Source: an uncultured Eubacteriales bacterium
GTDB lineage: Bacteria > Bacillota > Clostridia > Oscillospirales > UBA644
Assembly: GCA_934501435.1 (NCBI GenBank)
Contig: CAKSTW010000002.1
Coordinates: 253,508 to 317,507 of the forward strand
Length of the DNA: 64,000 nucleotides
Direction: 5' to 3'
A program made the translations under genes and the position numbers. Below are positions 15,656-24,194 of the stretch, one piece after another (the stretch's first letter is position 1; each line of letters opens with the position of its first letter). Below the pieces are notes generated by a model that had not been told where the DNA came from, made no database searches, and saw only the letters and a list, made by a program, of their open reading frames with translations.

Positions 15656-15684
15656 TTGCAATCGGCAGAAAAATAATGTATAAT
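15656..15684 (+). promoter_or_regulatory. SigA promoter of the TetR gene
   Basis: TTGCAA (15656-15661), 17-base spacer, TATAAT (15679-15684). Confidence 0.88.
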
Positions 15685-15686
15685 GT

Positions 15687-15708
15687 GAATGTAATCACAA
15701 TTACATTC
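15687..15708. promoter_or_regulatory. Perfect 22-nt palindromic operator, probably for the TetR regulator
   Basis: GAATGTAAT-CACA-ATTACATTC is a perfect 9-4-9 inverted repeat starting 2 bases after the -10 box and covering the predicted start site. Position and symmetry fit an autorepressor of the TetR family. Confidence 0.8.
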
Positions 15709-15724
15709 CGAGAAGAGGAAAAAA

Positions 15725-16405
15725 ATGGCAAAAAGAGGAATTCAGCCGAGCGGTATACAGACGAGAAAGAAAATGCTCCATGCCGCGGTCATATCGTTTC
15801 TTGAGAAAGGGTATCAGAATACGACGATAGCGGAAATATCAAGAGCCGCGGGAATGGCGACGAGCGCGTTTTTCAGGGCGTATTCCGACAAGGAAGCGGT
15901 GCTTCTGGAACTTGTCAAAATAATGTTCGGAAGTCAGTTCTCGCTTGCCGAAAAACTGATAAACACCGAAGACCCCGTAATGCTTTACGCGGCGGAAACT
16001 TCTTTGCAGGTCTGCATTGCCGAAACGAGCGAGGCGCTGCGGGACCTTTACGTCACGGCGTATTCTCTGCCGTCGACGTCGGAATTTATCTACCGCAGCA
16101 CGGCGATGAAACTTGAAAAAATATTTGCGGAATATCTTCCCGACGCGGTATCGAAGGATTTTTACGAACTCGATATCGCGACTTCGGGGATAGTCCGCGG
16201 CTATATGCAGAGAAAAAGCGATTTTTATTTTACCGTCGAAAACAAAATTTCAAGACTGCTCAATTGCTGTCTGAAAATCTACAACGTCCCCGAATCCAAA
16301 GTAAAGGAAGCGCTGGAACTTGTGCGAGCCCTCGATCTTGAAACTATCGCAAAGGAAATAGTCGCGGAAACGGTCAGGGCGTCCGAAGAAGGAACTTTGC
16401 TCTGA
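15725..16405 (+). CDS. TetR/AcrR-family transcriptional repressor
   Basis: This 226-residue regulator has the TetR helix-turn-helix at about 15-60 (AVISFLEKGYQNTTIAEISR, then AAGMATSAFFRAYSDKE). The C-terminal domain, which binds ligand and dimerises, is not assignable to a known effector. The promoter is overlaid by a perfect palindrome, so negative autoregulation is likely. The next gene downstream, a sortase-type surface protein 46 bases later on the same strand with no terminator between, may be cotranscribed and share this control. Confidence 0.9.
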   Translation: MAKRGIQPSGIQTRKKMLHAAVISFLEKGYQNTTIAEISRAAGMATSAFFRAYSDKEAVLLELVKIMFGSQFSLAEKLINTEDPVMLYAAETSLQVCIAETSEALRDLYVTAYSLPSTSEFIYRSTAMKLEKIFAEYLPDAVSKDFYELDIATSGIVRGYMQRKSDFYFTVENKISRLLNCCLKIYNVPESKVKEALELVRALDLETIAKEIVAETVRASEEGTLL

Positions 16406-16451
16406 AAAGAGCGGCTTTTCATATAAAAACAAAAATTTCGGAGGTAATTCA

Positions 16452-18329
16452 ATGAAAAAACTGGCGACTGCAACAGCGATAATTCTTATTCTGTCTCTCG
16501 TCCTCACTTCCCTTACGGCTTTTGCCGCACCCGCGACATATTCCGATTATTCGGATATCATAAACGCGGCTGCCGCGGCGGCGGAGGGGGATACCGTTGA
16601 GATAGTATGCTCCGGCAACTTGATTTACGAATATGAATCTATTGTAATTCCCGAGGGCGTGACCCTCAAACTTTCGGCGGCTGCCGAGGGCTCGACTTTC
16701 GACACTTTGACTGTCGACGGAAAAGGAAAACTCGAACTTGATACGGCAAATCTTACCGTCACCGAAACAGTCATTATCGGCGGCGAACTTGATGCGACGA
16801 TAAACGGCGATGTCGGCAACCTCAACGTTATTGGCGAAGCGAAAGTGACCGTAAACGGAAATGTCAAACCCGGAGTGAGAAACATTGATTTTAACAGCGG
16901 CGAAATGACATATTTCGGAACAGAACCGGGTCTTTTCGCTGCCGATTCTGCGAAAGTCACCGTCAACGGCGACGTTTTCGGAACCGATATCACTCTTACG
17001 GTAAGCGGCGAACCGCAATCATATATGACTTTCACCGGCAGCGACGGCATTTCGACCGAAAAGAAGGCAATTATAAATATTACGGGAAATGTTTCGGGCG
17101 GAATGTTGACCGTCAGATATGCGGACGGCTTTGTTCTTCCCGAGAATCTCGGTTTTTATATCATGGCCGGCGACGGAATATCGGCAAACCTTATCGGCGG
17201 TAAACTTACCGTAGGCGGAAACGTTACCGGAGGAAAGGCGGTCTCCGTCTGTGCGGCGTACGGCGGCGCGGGTCTTTATGCAGGGTCTTCCTCCGTTATT
17301 AAAATTGCCGGCGACCTTTTCGGCGGCGACAGCGTAAGCGAAGACGGCGAAGGAGGCGCGGGCTTTACTCTTGTCAATGCGATAAACGGTGACGAAATTT
17401 CCGACGGCGATGAAGCGCCGGGACTCCCGAAAGGAGATATTTACGTTGCGGGAACCGTAACGAGCGGAAAATGCGCAAACGGAAAAGACGGAGCGGTCTT
17501 TCTTCCCGAGGGATTTTTCTTCGGCAGGATAGACGATAACGTTGCGGCGGAAATGACCGACGACGAATTCCTTTCTCTGTATGCGATGTCTTTCTTTATT
17601 TTCATGTCCGCCGGAATGAAGACCGAACTCGGAATATCTTTCTCCGATTATATGAACAAACTTTCCGTAATGCTTGACGATGTTTGGGCTATTATGGTCG
17701 AACACCTCGGCGAAGAGATAAATTACAGTTCCGACGAACTTACCAGGGCTATGAGAGAAGCGACGGAAGAAACCAAGACGGAAATGAAACGCAAAGTTGC
17801 TGCCCGTATGAATCTCTTTACCGAAACCTATCTTGCAAACCTGAACGCCGAAACCGACGTGAACTGCCTTGTCTCCGTATGGGCGCTTTCGAAAAACGGT
17901 CAGATGTTCTCTCCCTCTTATATGAAGGAAACCGGCAGAAAGATAGTTTATTATATAAACAGAATCGCGGCCTGCGAAAACGGCTCTCTTGCGGTCGACG
18001 TCCCTGCGGCAAGAGCGGGCGAAACCGTTACCGTTACCCCCGCAGCGGCGAACGGCTATAAAGTTTCGAAAGTCTTCCTCGGCGAAGGCGAGATAATCCC
18101 CGAAAACGGAAAATACTCCTTTGTCGTTGAGGACGGCGGCGCAATTCTCCTTTCGGCGGAATTCGTTACCGAAACTTCGGGCGGCGGAACTTCAGGCGGC
18201 GGAACTTCGGGCGGAAACACAACGCCGTCGAACCCGAACACCGCGGACGGCATGACCGCCGTATGGGCAACTTTGCTTGCGGTCTCCGCAGCGGCTCTTC
18301 TCTTTATGAGAAAGAAAATAACCGGATAA
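16452..18329 (+). CDS. Secreted cell-wall-anchored protein with NPNTA-type sorting signal
   Basis: This 625-residue exported protein has a signal peptide (about 1-25, ending AFA). A Gly/Val-rich repeat region (about 35-330) contains motifs such as VTVNGDVFG, INITGNVSGG and LTVGGNVTGG, suggesting a beta-solenoid. A helical middle section (about 360-500) and a B-repeat-like domain (GSLAVDVPAARAGETVTVTP) follow, then a Gly/Ser/Thr spacer. The end carries NPNTAD, a hydrophobic stretch and RKKITG, which has the layout of a sortase signal, and NPxT resembles class B sortase motifs. A srtB gene lies 14 kb downstream. Ligand or function is unknown. Confidence 0.82.
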   Translation: MKKLATATAIILILSLVLTSLTAFAAPATYSDYSDIINAAAAAAEGDTVEIVCSGNLIYEYESIVIPEGVTLKLSAAAEGSTFDTLTVDGKGKLELDTANLTVTETVIIGGELDATINGDVGNLNVIGEAKVTVNGNVKPGVRNIDFNSGEMTYFGTEPGLFAADSAKVTVNGDVFGTDITLTVSGEPQSYMTFTGSDGISTEKKAIINITGNVSGGMLTVRYADGFVLPENLGFYIMAGDGISANLIGGKLTVGGNVTGGKAVSVCAAYGGAGLYAGSSSVIKIAGDLFGGDSVSEDGEGGAGFTLVNAINGDEISDGDEAPGLPKGDIYVAGTVTSGKCANGKDGAVFLPEGFFFGRIDDNVAAEMTDDEFLSLYAMSFFIFMSAGMKTELGISFSDYMNKLSVMLDDVWAIMVEHLGEEINYSSDELTRAMREATEETKTEMKRKVAARMNLFTETYLANLNAETDVNCLVSVWALSKNGQMFSPSYMKETGRKIVYYINRIAACENGSLAVDVPAARAGETVTVTPAAANGYKVSKVFLGEGEIIPENGKYSFVVEDGGAILLSAEFVTETSGGGTSGGGTSGGNTTPSNPNTADGMTAVWATLLAVSAAALLFMRKKITG

Positions 18330-18359
18330 TTCGTTTTTACTTTTGTCCTTTGTTTGAGT

Positions 18360-18386
18360 AAAAGGCGGCATTTAATGCCGCCTTTT
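18360..18386 (+). terminator. Intrinsic terminator of the surface-protein gene
   Basis: AAAGGCGGCAT-T-ATGCCGCCTTT stem followed by TATC; about 30 bases after the stop codon. Confidence 0.85.
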
Positions 18387-18454
18387 ATCTGTCTGAAACG
18401 GGGGGGTGGAATTTCCCGTATTTTTATGCTATACTTATTTAAGAGGTGGAAAGA

Positions 18455-19480
18455 ATGGATTATTTCGAATGTATAAAAAACGCAAGGGACAAAGTGGGTA
18501 AATACTGCAAAGCGTGCGAAGAATGTAACGGCAGAGCCTGCAGAAACAGACTTCCCGGACCGGGCGCCAAAGGCGTCGGGGACGTCGCAATAAGAAATTA
18601 CGACAAATGGAAAGAAATACGGCTTCTTATGGACACGGTCGCAAAAGAGGAAGAAATCGACACTTCGACGGAACTTTTCGGAAAAACTTTTGCTTATCCG
18701 TTTTTCGCGGGACCCGTCGGCGCGGTAAAACTGCACTACGGAGACTGTCTCGACGATATTATGTATAACGATATTTTAGTTCCGGCGTGCGCCGAAAAGG
18801 GGATCGTCGCTTTTACGGGCGACGGGGTCGATCCTGCGGTAATGACGGCGGCGACCGAAGCGATAAGGAAAAACGGCGGTGTGGGAATTCCGACCGTAAA
18901 ACCGTGGGATAAAGAAACGCTTTGCAAAAAACTTGCCGAAGTGAAAAAGTCGGGCGCTTTCGCCGTCGCAATGGACGTAGACGCCGCGGGGCTTCCGTTT
19001 TTGCAGGGCAGAATTCCGCCCGCAGGCAGAAAAACGGTCGAAGAACTCCGGGAAATCGCAAAAGCGGCGGAAGTGCCGTTTATCATAAAGGGCGTTATGT
19101 CGGTAAAAGGCGCGCTTAAAGCAAAAGAGGCTGGCGCTGCCGCGATCGTCGTTTCAAATCACGGCGGAAGAGTGCTTGACGGCTGCGCGGCGACCGCCGA
19201 AGTCCTTGAGGATATTGTTTCGGCTGTCGGCAGTTCGATGAAAATTCTCGTCGACGGCGGACTCCGCAGCGGAACGGACGTCTTTAAGGCGCTTGCCTTG
19301 GGGGCTGACGGCGTGCTTATCGCGCGTCCGTTCGTTACGGTCGTTTACGGCGGCGGCAAAGAGGGCGTTGCCGCTTATATTGATAAAATAGGCGCGGAGC
19401 TGCGCGACGCGATGAAGATGTGCGGAGTTTCGAAAGTGTCGGAAATCACCCGCGACTGCGTTCTTGCTCCGAAAAGGTGA
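18455..19480 (+). CDS. FMN-dependent 2-hydroxyacid dehydrogenase/oxidase with N-terminal Cys cluster
   Basis: This 341-residue enzyme belongs to the FMN-dependent alpha-hydroxyacid oxidising family (lactate/glycolate oxidase, LldD, isopentenyl-PP isomerase II relatives). The flavin/substrate block VVSNHGGRVLDG carries the catalytic His and Arg, followed by ILVDGGLRSGTDVFKALALG for phosphate binding. An unusual N-terminus holds Cys18, Cys21, Cys24 and Cys29 (CKACEECNGRAC), a possible metal or Fe-S site. The ATG at 18455 is preferred, with GAGGTGG 5 bases upstream; a GTG nine bases earlier overlaps that ribosome-binding site. A TATACT -10 box lies at 18430-18435. Substrate unknown. Confidence 0.85.
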   Translation: MDYFECIKNARDKVGKYCKACEECNGRACRNRLPGPGAKGVGDVAIRNYDKWKEIRLLMDTVAKEEEIDTSTELFGKTFAYPFFAGPVGAVKLHYGDCLDDIMYNDILVPACAEKGIVAFTGDGVDPAVMTAATEAIRKNGGVGIPTVKPWDKETLCKKLAEVKKSGAFAVAMDVDAAGLPFLQGRIPPAGRKTVEELREIAKAAEVPFIIKGVMSVKGALKAKEAGAAAIVVSNHGGRVLDGCAATAEVLEDIVSAVGSSMKILVDGGLRSGTDVFKALALGADGVLIARPFVTVVYGGGKEGVAAYIDKIGAELRDAMKMCGVSKVSEITRDCVLAPKR

Positions 19481-19506
19481 TGTGGGACAGACTAATTCAA
19501 TTATAA

Positions 19507-19536
19507 ACGGGGGCTGTAATTTTACAGCCCCCGTTT
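19507..19536. terminator. Intrinsic terminator after the FMN enzyme
   Basis: ACGGGGGCTGTAA-TT-TTACAGCCCCCGT, a 13-bp perfect stem followed by TTTG. Confidence 0.88.
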
Positions 19537-19632
19537 TGCGGTTAAAATATTCGTGTTAAAGAAAATGTCGGCGTTTGTATCAGAGGAAAGAAAAAATAAA
19601 TTTTTTCTTTTCTCAATATGCGAACCGCCCCA

Positions 19633-19680
19633 AAAAAGACCCTATGTCCCCGGACAAAACGGCCCGGTGTTCAGGGTTTT
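19633..19680 (-). terminator. Possible terminator of the two-component operon
   Basis: On the minus strand an outer ACCCT/AGGGT stem encloses CCGGGC/GTCCGG and is followed by CTTTTTT. The fold is imperfect. Confidence 0.5.
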
Positions 19681-19699
19681 GCCGCAGGAAAGCAGGCGA

Positions 19700-20764
19700 T
19701 CATTTCGGCAGTTTGACGGTGAAGGTCGACCCCTGTTTTTCTTTGCTGTCGACCGCTATCGAGCCGCCGCAGAGGGTAACTATCGTCAGACAGAGGGTAA
19801 GCCCAAGACCGTTGCCTCCCGATCGGTGAGAAGTGTCTCCCTGATAGAATTTATCGAAAATACGGTATTTCGTCTCTTCGCTCATGCCTATGCCGTCGTC
19901 GGTGATTTTTACCGTAACGAAATTGAGCGTTTCCTCCGCCGAAACGGAGACGTTTCCTCCCTCCGAAACGAATTTCACGGCGTTTCCTATGATGTTCGTC
20001 CATACCTGTAAGAGCAGCGGTTCGGCGCCGTTATAGGTTATTTCGGGTAGATTTTCAAGATCGAAATTTACGTTTTTCGCGCTCCATTTAGGCTCGAGCA
20101 TCAAAATTGCTTCGCGGAGCTGTTCGTCGAGCCTGAAAGTCGTTTTTTCGGGCGGAGTTTTTCTGTTTTCGAGTTTTGAAAGCATTAAAATATTGCTTGT
20201 AAGATCGGAAAGACGGCGGGTGTTGAAAAGAATTTTCGAGGCGTATTCCCGTCTGTCCTTTTCGGAAAGCGTTTCTTCCTGCAAGAGCGCGGCGTAGCCC
20301 TCTATTGCCGCAAGCGGCGTTTTGAATTCGTGGGAAACGTTTGCGACAAAATCGTCGCGGAGCGTTTCTATCGCCGAAAGCCCCTCGACCATTTCGTTGA
20401 AATTCGTAAAGGTCGTAAAGGTCTCTTCGGAGGTCCTGTCAACGGGAAGTCTGACGGAAAAATCGCCCTTCGCCACTTTTTTTGAGGCTTCCGAAAGTTT
20501 TTCGACGGGGGAAAGAATTTTCCTGTCGACATAAAACGCCAGAAGAGACGCTATCGCAAAACTTATAATGAAAACGAGAAGAACGACGAACATTGGGTTC
20601 GAAAATATCGGCATAAAGAGGTTGCGGCGATATAAAATTCCGATAAAAACGCCCGAAAGGGCAAGGAAAATAAGCAAAAACAGAAACGTGACGGAAAGAA
20701 AGCGGCTGCGCAGTTTTATATACGGTTTGACTATCCGTTCGTTTTCAACGGGTACCCTGCTCAC
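19700..20764 (-). CDS. Membrane sensor histidine kinase
   Basis: This 354-residue kinase has two TM segments (about 22-45 and 57-79) separated by only about 11 residues, so it has almost no extracellular sensor. A HAMP linker (about 80-130), a HisKA domain with phosphoacceptor His145 in ANVSHEFKTPL, and a HATPase domain (N box NIIGNAVKFV, G1 DDGIGM, G2 GGNGLGL) follow. The lack of an extracellular loop suggests sensing within the membrane or via a partner. The gene overlaps its response regulator by 4 bases. The stimulus is unknown. Confidence 0.92.
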   Translation of the reverse strand: MSRVPVENERIVKPYIKLRSRFLSVTFLFLLIFLALSGVFIGILYRRNLFMPIFSNPMFVVLLVFIISFAIASLLAFYVDRKILSPVEKLSEASKKVAKGDFSVRLPVDRTSEETFTTFTNFNEMVEGLSAIETLRDDFVANVSHEFKTPLAAIEGYAALLQEETLSEKDRREYASKILFNTRRLSDLTSNILMLSKLENRKTPPEKTTFRLDEQLREAILMLEPKWSAKNVNFDLENLPEITYNGAEPLLLQVWTNIIGNAVKFVSEGGNVSVSAEETLNFVTVKITDDGIGMSEETKYRIFDKFYQGDTSHRSGGNGLGLTLCLTIVTLCGGSIAVDSKEKQGSTFTVKLPK

Positions 20765-21432
20765 TTTTTCACCGCCTTATATCCGAGCCCGCGGACGGTC
20801 ACAATCTCAAAATCGGGGTTGTCGCGGAACCTGTCGCGAAGCCTGTTTATATGTACGTCGACGGTGTGCGCGTCGGTGAAACTGTCAAGCCCCCAAACGT
20901 CGTCCATTATCTGCTGGCGGGTGAAAATGCGGTTCGGGTAAGATATAAGTTTGTAAAGCAGCATAAACTCTTTCTGGGGAAGAGTCTGCGAAGAATTTTC
21001 GGAATATACGGTCAGGGTGTCGTATTCGAGAGTGGTTTTCCCGACCGTCTGTTTTCTTTCGCTGACGCTCTTTGCGCGTCGGAGAAGCGCCCCTACCCGC
21101 AGGACCATTTCGTTTACGTCGACGGGTTTTACCATATAGTCGTCGACTCCCGAAAGAAAGCCTATCTGCTTGTCCCTGAAACTGTCCTTTGCCGTAATTA
21201 CAAGCACGGGAAGGGTGCAGTCGCCGTCGCGGAGCGTTTTGACGAATTCAAAACCGTCCATTCCCGGCATCATGACGTCGGTTATGATAAGGTCGATATA
21301 TTCATGTTCCATTATATCGAGCGCTTCCTTTGCAAAAGCCGCTCCGAACGGAAGATAACCGTTGCGGGAAAGCACTCTGCAATAAAGCTGCTGAAGTTCG
21401 GCGTCGTCTTCGACTACAAGTATTTTGAACAT
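20761..21432 (-). CDS. OmpR/PhoB-family response regulator
   Basis: The 223-residue regulator has a receiver (about 1-118) with acidic pocket Glu8/Asp9/Asp10, phosphoacceptor Asp52, Thr80 and Lys102, and a winged-helix DNA-binding domain (about 130-223, ending VTVRGLGYKAVKK). It is the first gene of the operon and carries a strong GGAGG site. Its promoter region holds three 11-bp direct repeats, the arrangement OmpR-family dimers bind, so autoregulation is likely. Confidence 0.93.
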   Translation of the reverse strand: MFKILVVEDDAELQQLYCRVLSRNGYLPFGAAFAKEALDIMEHEYIDLIITDVMMPGMDGFEFVKTLRDGDCTLPVLVITAKDSFRDKQIGFLSGVDDYMVKPVDVNEMVLRVGALLRRAKSVSERKQTVGKTTLEYDTLTVYSENSSQTLPQKEFMLLYKLISYPNRIFTRQQIMDDVWGLDSFTDAHTVDVHINRLRDRFRDNPDFEIVTVRGLGYKAVKK

Positions 21433-21454
21433 TCGGCTCCCTCCTTTTTACATC

Positions 21455-21502
21455 ATTATACTATCATATTATCAACCGAAAATCAACCGAAAATCACCGA
21501 AG
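21455..21502 (-). promoter_or_regulatory. Two-component operon promoter with three 11-bp direct repeats
   Basis: On the minus strand the -10 TATAAT is at 21460-21455. The -35 region is poor and is replaced by two exact copies of TTTCGGTTGAT (21492-21482 and 21481-21471) and a diverged third (21502-21493). An 11-bp period in this position is typical of activator sites for OmpR/PhoB regulators. Confidence 0.65.
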
Positions 21503-21580
21503 TTTGATTTTGCGGATATTTTTCTTCCGAAAATGCGTGGTAGAATATAAACATAAACTGAAATTCGGACGGTGAAGAAA

Positions 21581-23371
21581 ATGTCAAAAGTCATAGGAAT
21601 AGATCTCGGAACGACGAACTCCTGCGTTGCCGTAATGGAGCAGGGGCAGAGCGTTATAATCCCCAACGAAGTCGGTGAAAGAACGACCCCGTCGGTCGTA
21701 GCGTTTACAAAGGACGGTCAGAGGCTCGTCGGCAAAACCGCGAAAAGACAGGCGGTAATAAACCCCGACAGAACCGTTTCTTCTATAAAAAGAGATATGG
21801 GAACCGACCGCAGAATTACAATAGATTCGAAAAAATATACTCCGCAGGAAATTTCTGCAATGATTTTGCGTAAACTCAAAGCCGACGCGGAAAACTATCT
21901 CGGCGAACCCGTTTTTGACGCGGTCATAACCGTCCCCGCCTATTTCACCGACGCCCAGCGACAGGCGACAAAGGACGCGGGAACCATCGCGGGACTTAAC
22001 GTAAAGAGAATAATCAACGAACCGACGGCGGCGGCGCTCGCGTACGGGGTCGATAAGGAAGAAGCGCAGAAAATCCTTGTCTACGATCTCGGCGGCGGCA
22101 CTTTCGACGTGTCGGTGCTCGATATAAACGGCGGCGTTATCGAAGTTTTGGCGACCGCGGGAAACAACAGGCTCGGCGGCGACGATTTCGACAACGTTTT
22201 AACCGATTATATTTGCGAAGAATTCAAAAAGCAGACAGGCTGCGACGCGAAAAAGGATATCACCGCGCTCTCAAGAATAAAGGAAGCCGCGGAAAAGGCG
22301 AAAATAGAACTTTCGTCGATGACGCAGACCGAGATAAACCTCCCGTTCTTAATGCAGAAAAAAGACGGACCCGCCCACCTCGAAATGACAATAACGCGGG
22401 CAAAATTCAATCAGCTGACCTCATATCTCGTCGATGCGACGATGGGACCCGTCAACAGAGCGCTTTCCGACGCGGGACTTATCCCCGCAAACATCTCGAA
22501 AGTGCTGCTTGTCGGCGGCTCTTCGAGAATTCCGGCGGTTCAGGAGGCGGTAAGAAACCTTATCGGCAAAGAGCCGTTCAAAGGAATAAACCCCGACGAA
22601 TGCGTCGCTATGGGAGCGTCTTTGCAGGCGGGAGTTCTGTCGGGAGACATCAAAGGACTTCTGCTTCTTGACGTAACGCCCCTTTCGCTCGGAATCGAAA
22701 CGATGGGCGGGATTTTTTCAAAGATAATCGAAAGAAACACGACCATTCCGATAAAGAAAAGCGATATTTACACCACCGCCGCAAACTTCCAGACCTCGGT
22801 CGACGTAAAGGTTTTCCAAGGGGAGCGGCAGATGACCGCCGACAATAAACTGCTCGGGGAATTTCACTTAAACGGCATAAAAAGAGCGATGCGCGGCGTT
22901 CCGCAGATAGAGGTCACTTTTGAAATCGACGCGAACGGTATAGTCCACGTCACCGCAAGAGATTTGGGAACGGGCAAAAGTCAGGATATCACGATAACCG
23001 CTTCGTCCAACCTTTCAAAGGACGAAATAGACCGCGCGATAAAAGATTCGCAGGTCTATGCCGACGAAGACAGAAAGAGAAAAGAAGCGGCGAACGCCGA
23101 AAACGAGATAGACCAACTTCTTTTCAGGGCGGCAAACGTCTCGAAAAAACTCGATAAGGAAGACAGAAAACGGCTCGACGAAGCCTGCAAAAAGGCAAGC
23201 AGGGCAAAGAAATCGAAGAACCCCTCCGAAAAATCGGAGGCGATAGAGGAACTCGAAAGAATAGTTTCTCAGGCGGAAAATTCGGCAGGCTCGCAGCCGT
23301 CGTCCGATAATTCCTATACCGAGCCCGAAACCCCGTCGCAGGACTACTACGACGCCGACTTCAAGGATTAA
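21581..23371 (+). CDS. Hsp70 chaperone (DnaK family)
   Basis: This 596-residue Hsp70 has the ATPase phosphate loops IGIDLGTTNSCVAV and LVYDLGGGTFDVSV, the adenosine motif VLLVGGSSRIPAVQEAV, a substrate-binding domain starting near DVTPLSLGIETMGG and a shortened lid with a charged, Ser-rich tail. It folds or holds client proteins using ATP, a J-protein and normally GrpE. The operon differs from hrcA-grpE-dnaK-dnaJ: DUF5685, a membrane J-protein and a zinc-ribbon membrane protein follow, and no CIRCE element or grpE is seen. It may be the only DnaK or an auxiliary one. ATG 21581 is preferred over a GTG 9 bases upstream. Confidence 0.93.
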   Translation: MSKVIGIDLGTTNSCVAVMEQGQSVIIPNEVGERTTPSVVAFTKDGQRLVGKTAKRQAVINPDRTVSSIKRDMGTDRRITIDSKKYTPQEISAMILRKLKADAENYLGEPVFDAVITVPAYFTDAQRQATKDAGTIAGLNVKRIINEPTAAALAYGVDKEEAQKILVYDLGGGTFDVSVLDINGGVIEVLATAGNNRLGGDDFDNVLTDYICEEFKKQTGCDAKKDITALSRIKEAAEKAKIELSSMTQTEINLPFLMQKKDGPAHLEMTITRAKFNQLTSYLVDATMGPVNRALSDAGLIPANISKVLLVGGSSRIPAVQEAVRNLIGKEPFKGINPDECVAMGASLQAGVLSGDIKGLLLLDVTPLSLGIETMGGIFSKIIERNTTIPIKKSDIYTTAANFQTSVDVKVFQGERQMTADNKLLGEFHLNGIKRAMRGVPQIEVTFEIDANGIVHVTARDLGTGKSQDITITASSNLSKDEIDRAIKDSQVYADEDRKRKEAANAENEIDQLLFRAANVSKKLDKEDRKRLDEACKKASRAKKSKNPSEKSEAIEELERIVSQAENSAGSQPSSDNSYTEPETPSQDYYDADFKD

Positions 23372-23372
23372 A

Positions 23373-24194
23373 ATGTTCGGATATATTCTCGCCGATTCGT
23401 CTCTTCTTTCAAAGGAAGACTCGAAAAAATACAGGGCGTATTACTGCGGACTCTGCCGCTCGCTCAGAGACAACTGCGGAAAAATTTCAAGGATAACTTT
23501 AAGTTACGACTTGACTTTTCTTTCGGTCGTGCTGTCGGCTCTTTATAAAAAGACCGATACCGAAAAAACGCGCAGATGCTTTCTGCACCCGTTTCCGTCT
23601 TTTTTGTCGGTGGAAAACGAATTTTCGGAATACTCCGCGTATATGAACGTCATGCTTTCGTATTATAAGTTTCTCGACGACTGGCACGACGACAAAAACC
23701 GGATCGCGCTCGCGGAAGCGAAAATTTTCGAAAAAGCGGTGAAAAAAGCCGAAGAAAAGTTCCCGCGGCAGTGCAAAGTGACAAGAGACCGCCTTGCCGA
23801 AATTTCCGCCGCCGAAAACGCCGATTGCTTAAACCCCGATATCCCGTCGGGACTTTTCGGGGATATCATGGGCGAAATTTTCGCGATGAAAGAAGACGAA
23901 AACCGCGAAAAACTCTTCCGTTTCGGTTCGGCTCTCGGAAAATATGTTTACACCGTCGACGCGATATGCGACTTAAAAAGCGACATAAAAAAACAGCGCT
24001 ATAACCCGCTTCGTCTCTGCGACAGCGGCAGTTTCGACGACACCGTTTCCCTTTTGATGGCGGACGTCGTTTCGGCTTACGCCGCTTTGGGTATAAAAGA
24101 AGAAAAAAACATAATCGAAAACGTTCTGTTTTCGGGAATTTTATTAAAATACAAAGCTTTCGGGAGGAAGAAAAATGGCACAGGACCCTTATAA
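23373..24194 (+). CDS. DUF5685-family protein in the Hsp70 operon
   Basis: The 273-residue protein matches, from memory, the DUF5685 family: an N-terminal MFGYI...YYCGLCRSL block with Cys25/Cys28, then a mostly helical body with conserved DLTFLSVVLS and FLDDWHDDKN segments, and no TM helix. The function is unknown. It starts one base after the Hsp70 stop codon and overlaps the J-protein gene by 20 bases, so it is part of a tightly coupled unit. The CxxC and the acidic HDDKN segment could bind metal, which is speculation. Confidence 0.75.
   Translation: MFGYILADSSLLSKEDSKKYRAYYCGLCRSLRDNCGKISRITLSYDLTFLSVVLSALYKKTDTEKTRRCFLHPFPSFLSVENEFSEYSAYMNVMLSYYKFLDDWHDDKNRIALAEAKIFEKAVKKAEEKFPRQCKVTRDRLAEISAAENADCLNPDIPSGLFGDIMGEIFAMKEDENREKLFRFGSALGKYVYTVDAICDLKSDIKKQRYNPLRLCDSGSFDDTVSLLMADVVSAYAALGIKEEKNIIENVLFSGILLKYKAFGRKKNGTGPL

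Noticed and set aside
23373..24194. Calling the DUF5685 protein GrpE
   Set aside because: It lacks the long coiled coil and beta domain of GrpE and has an N-terminal CxxC; position next to Hsp70 alone is not evidence.
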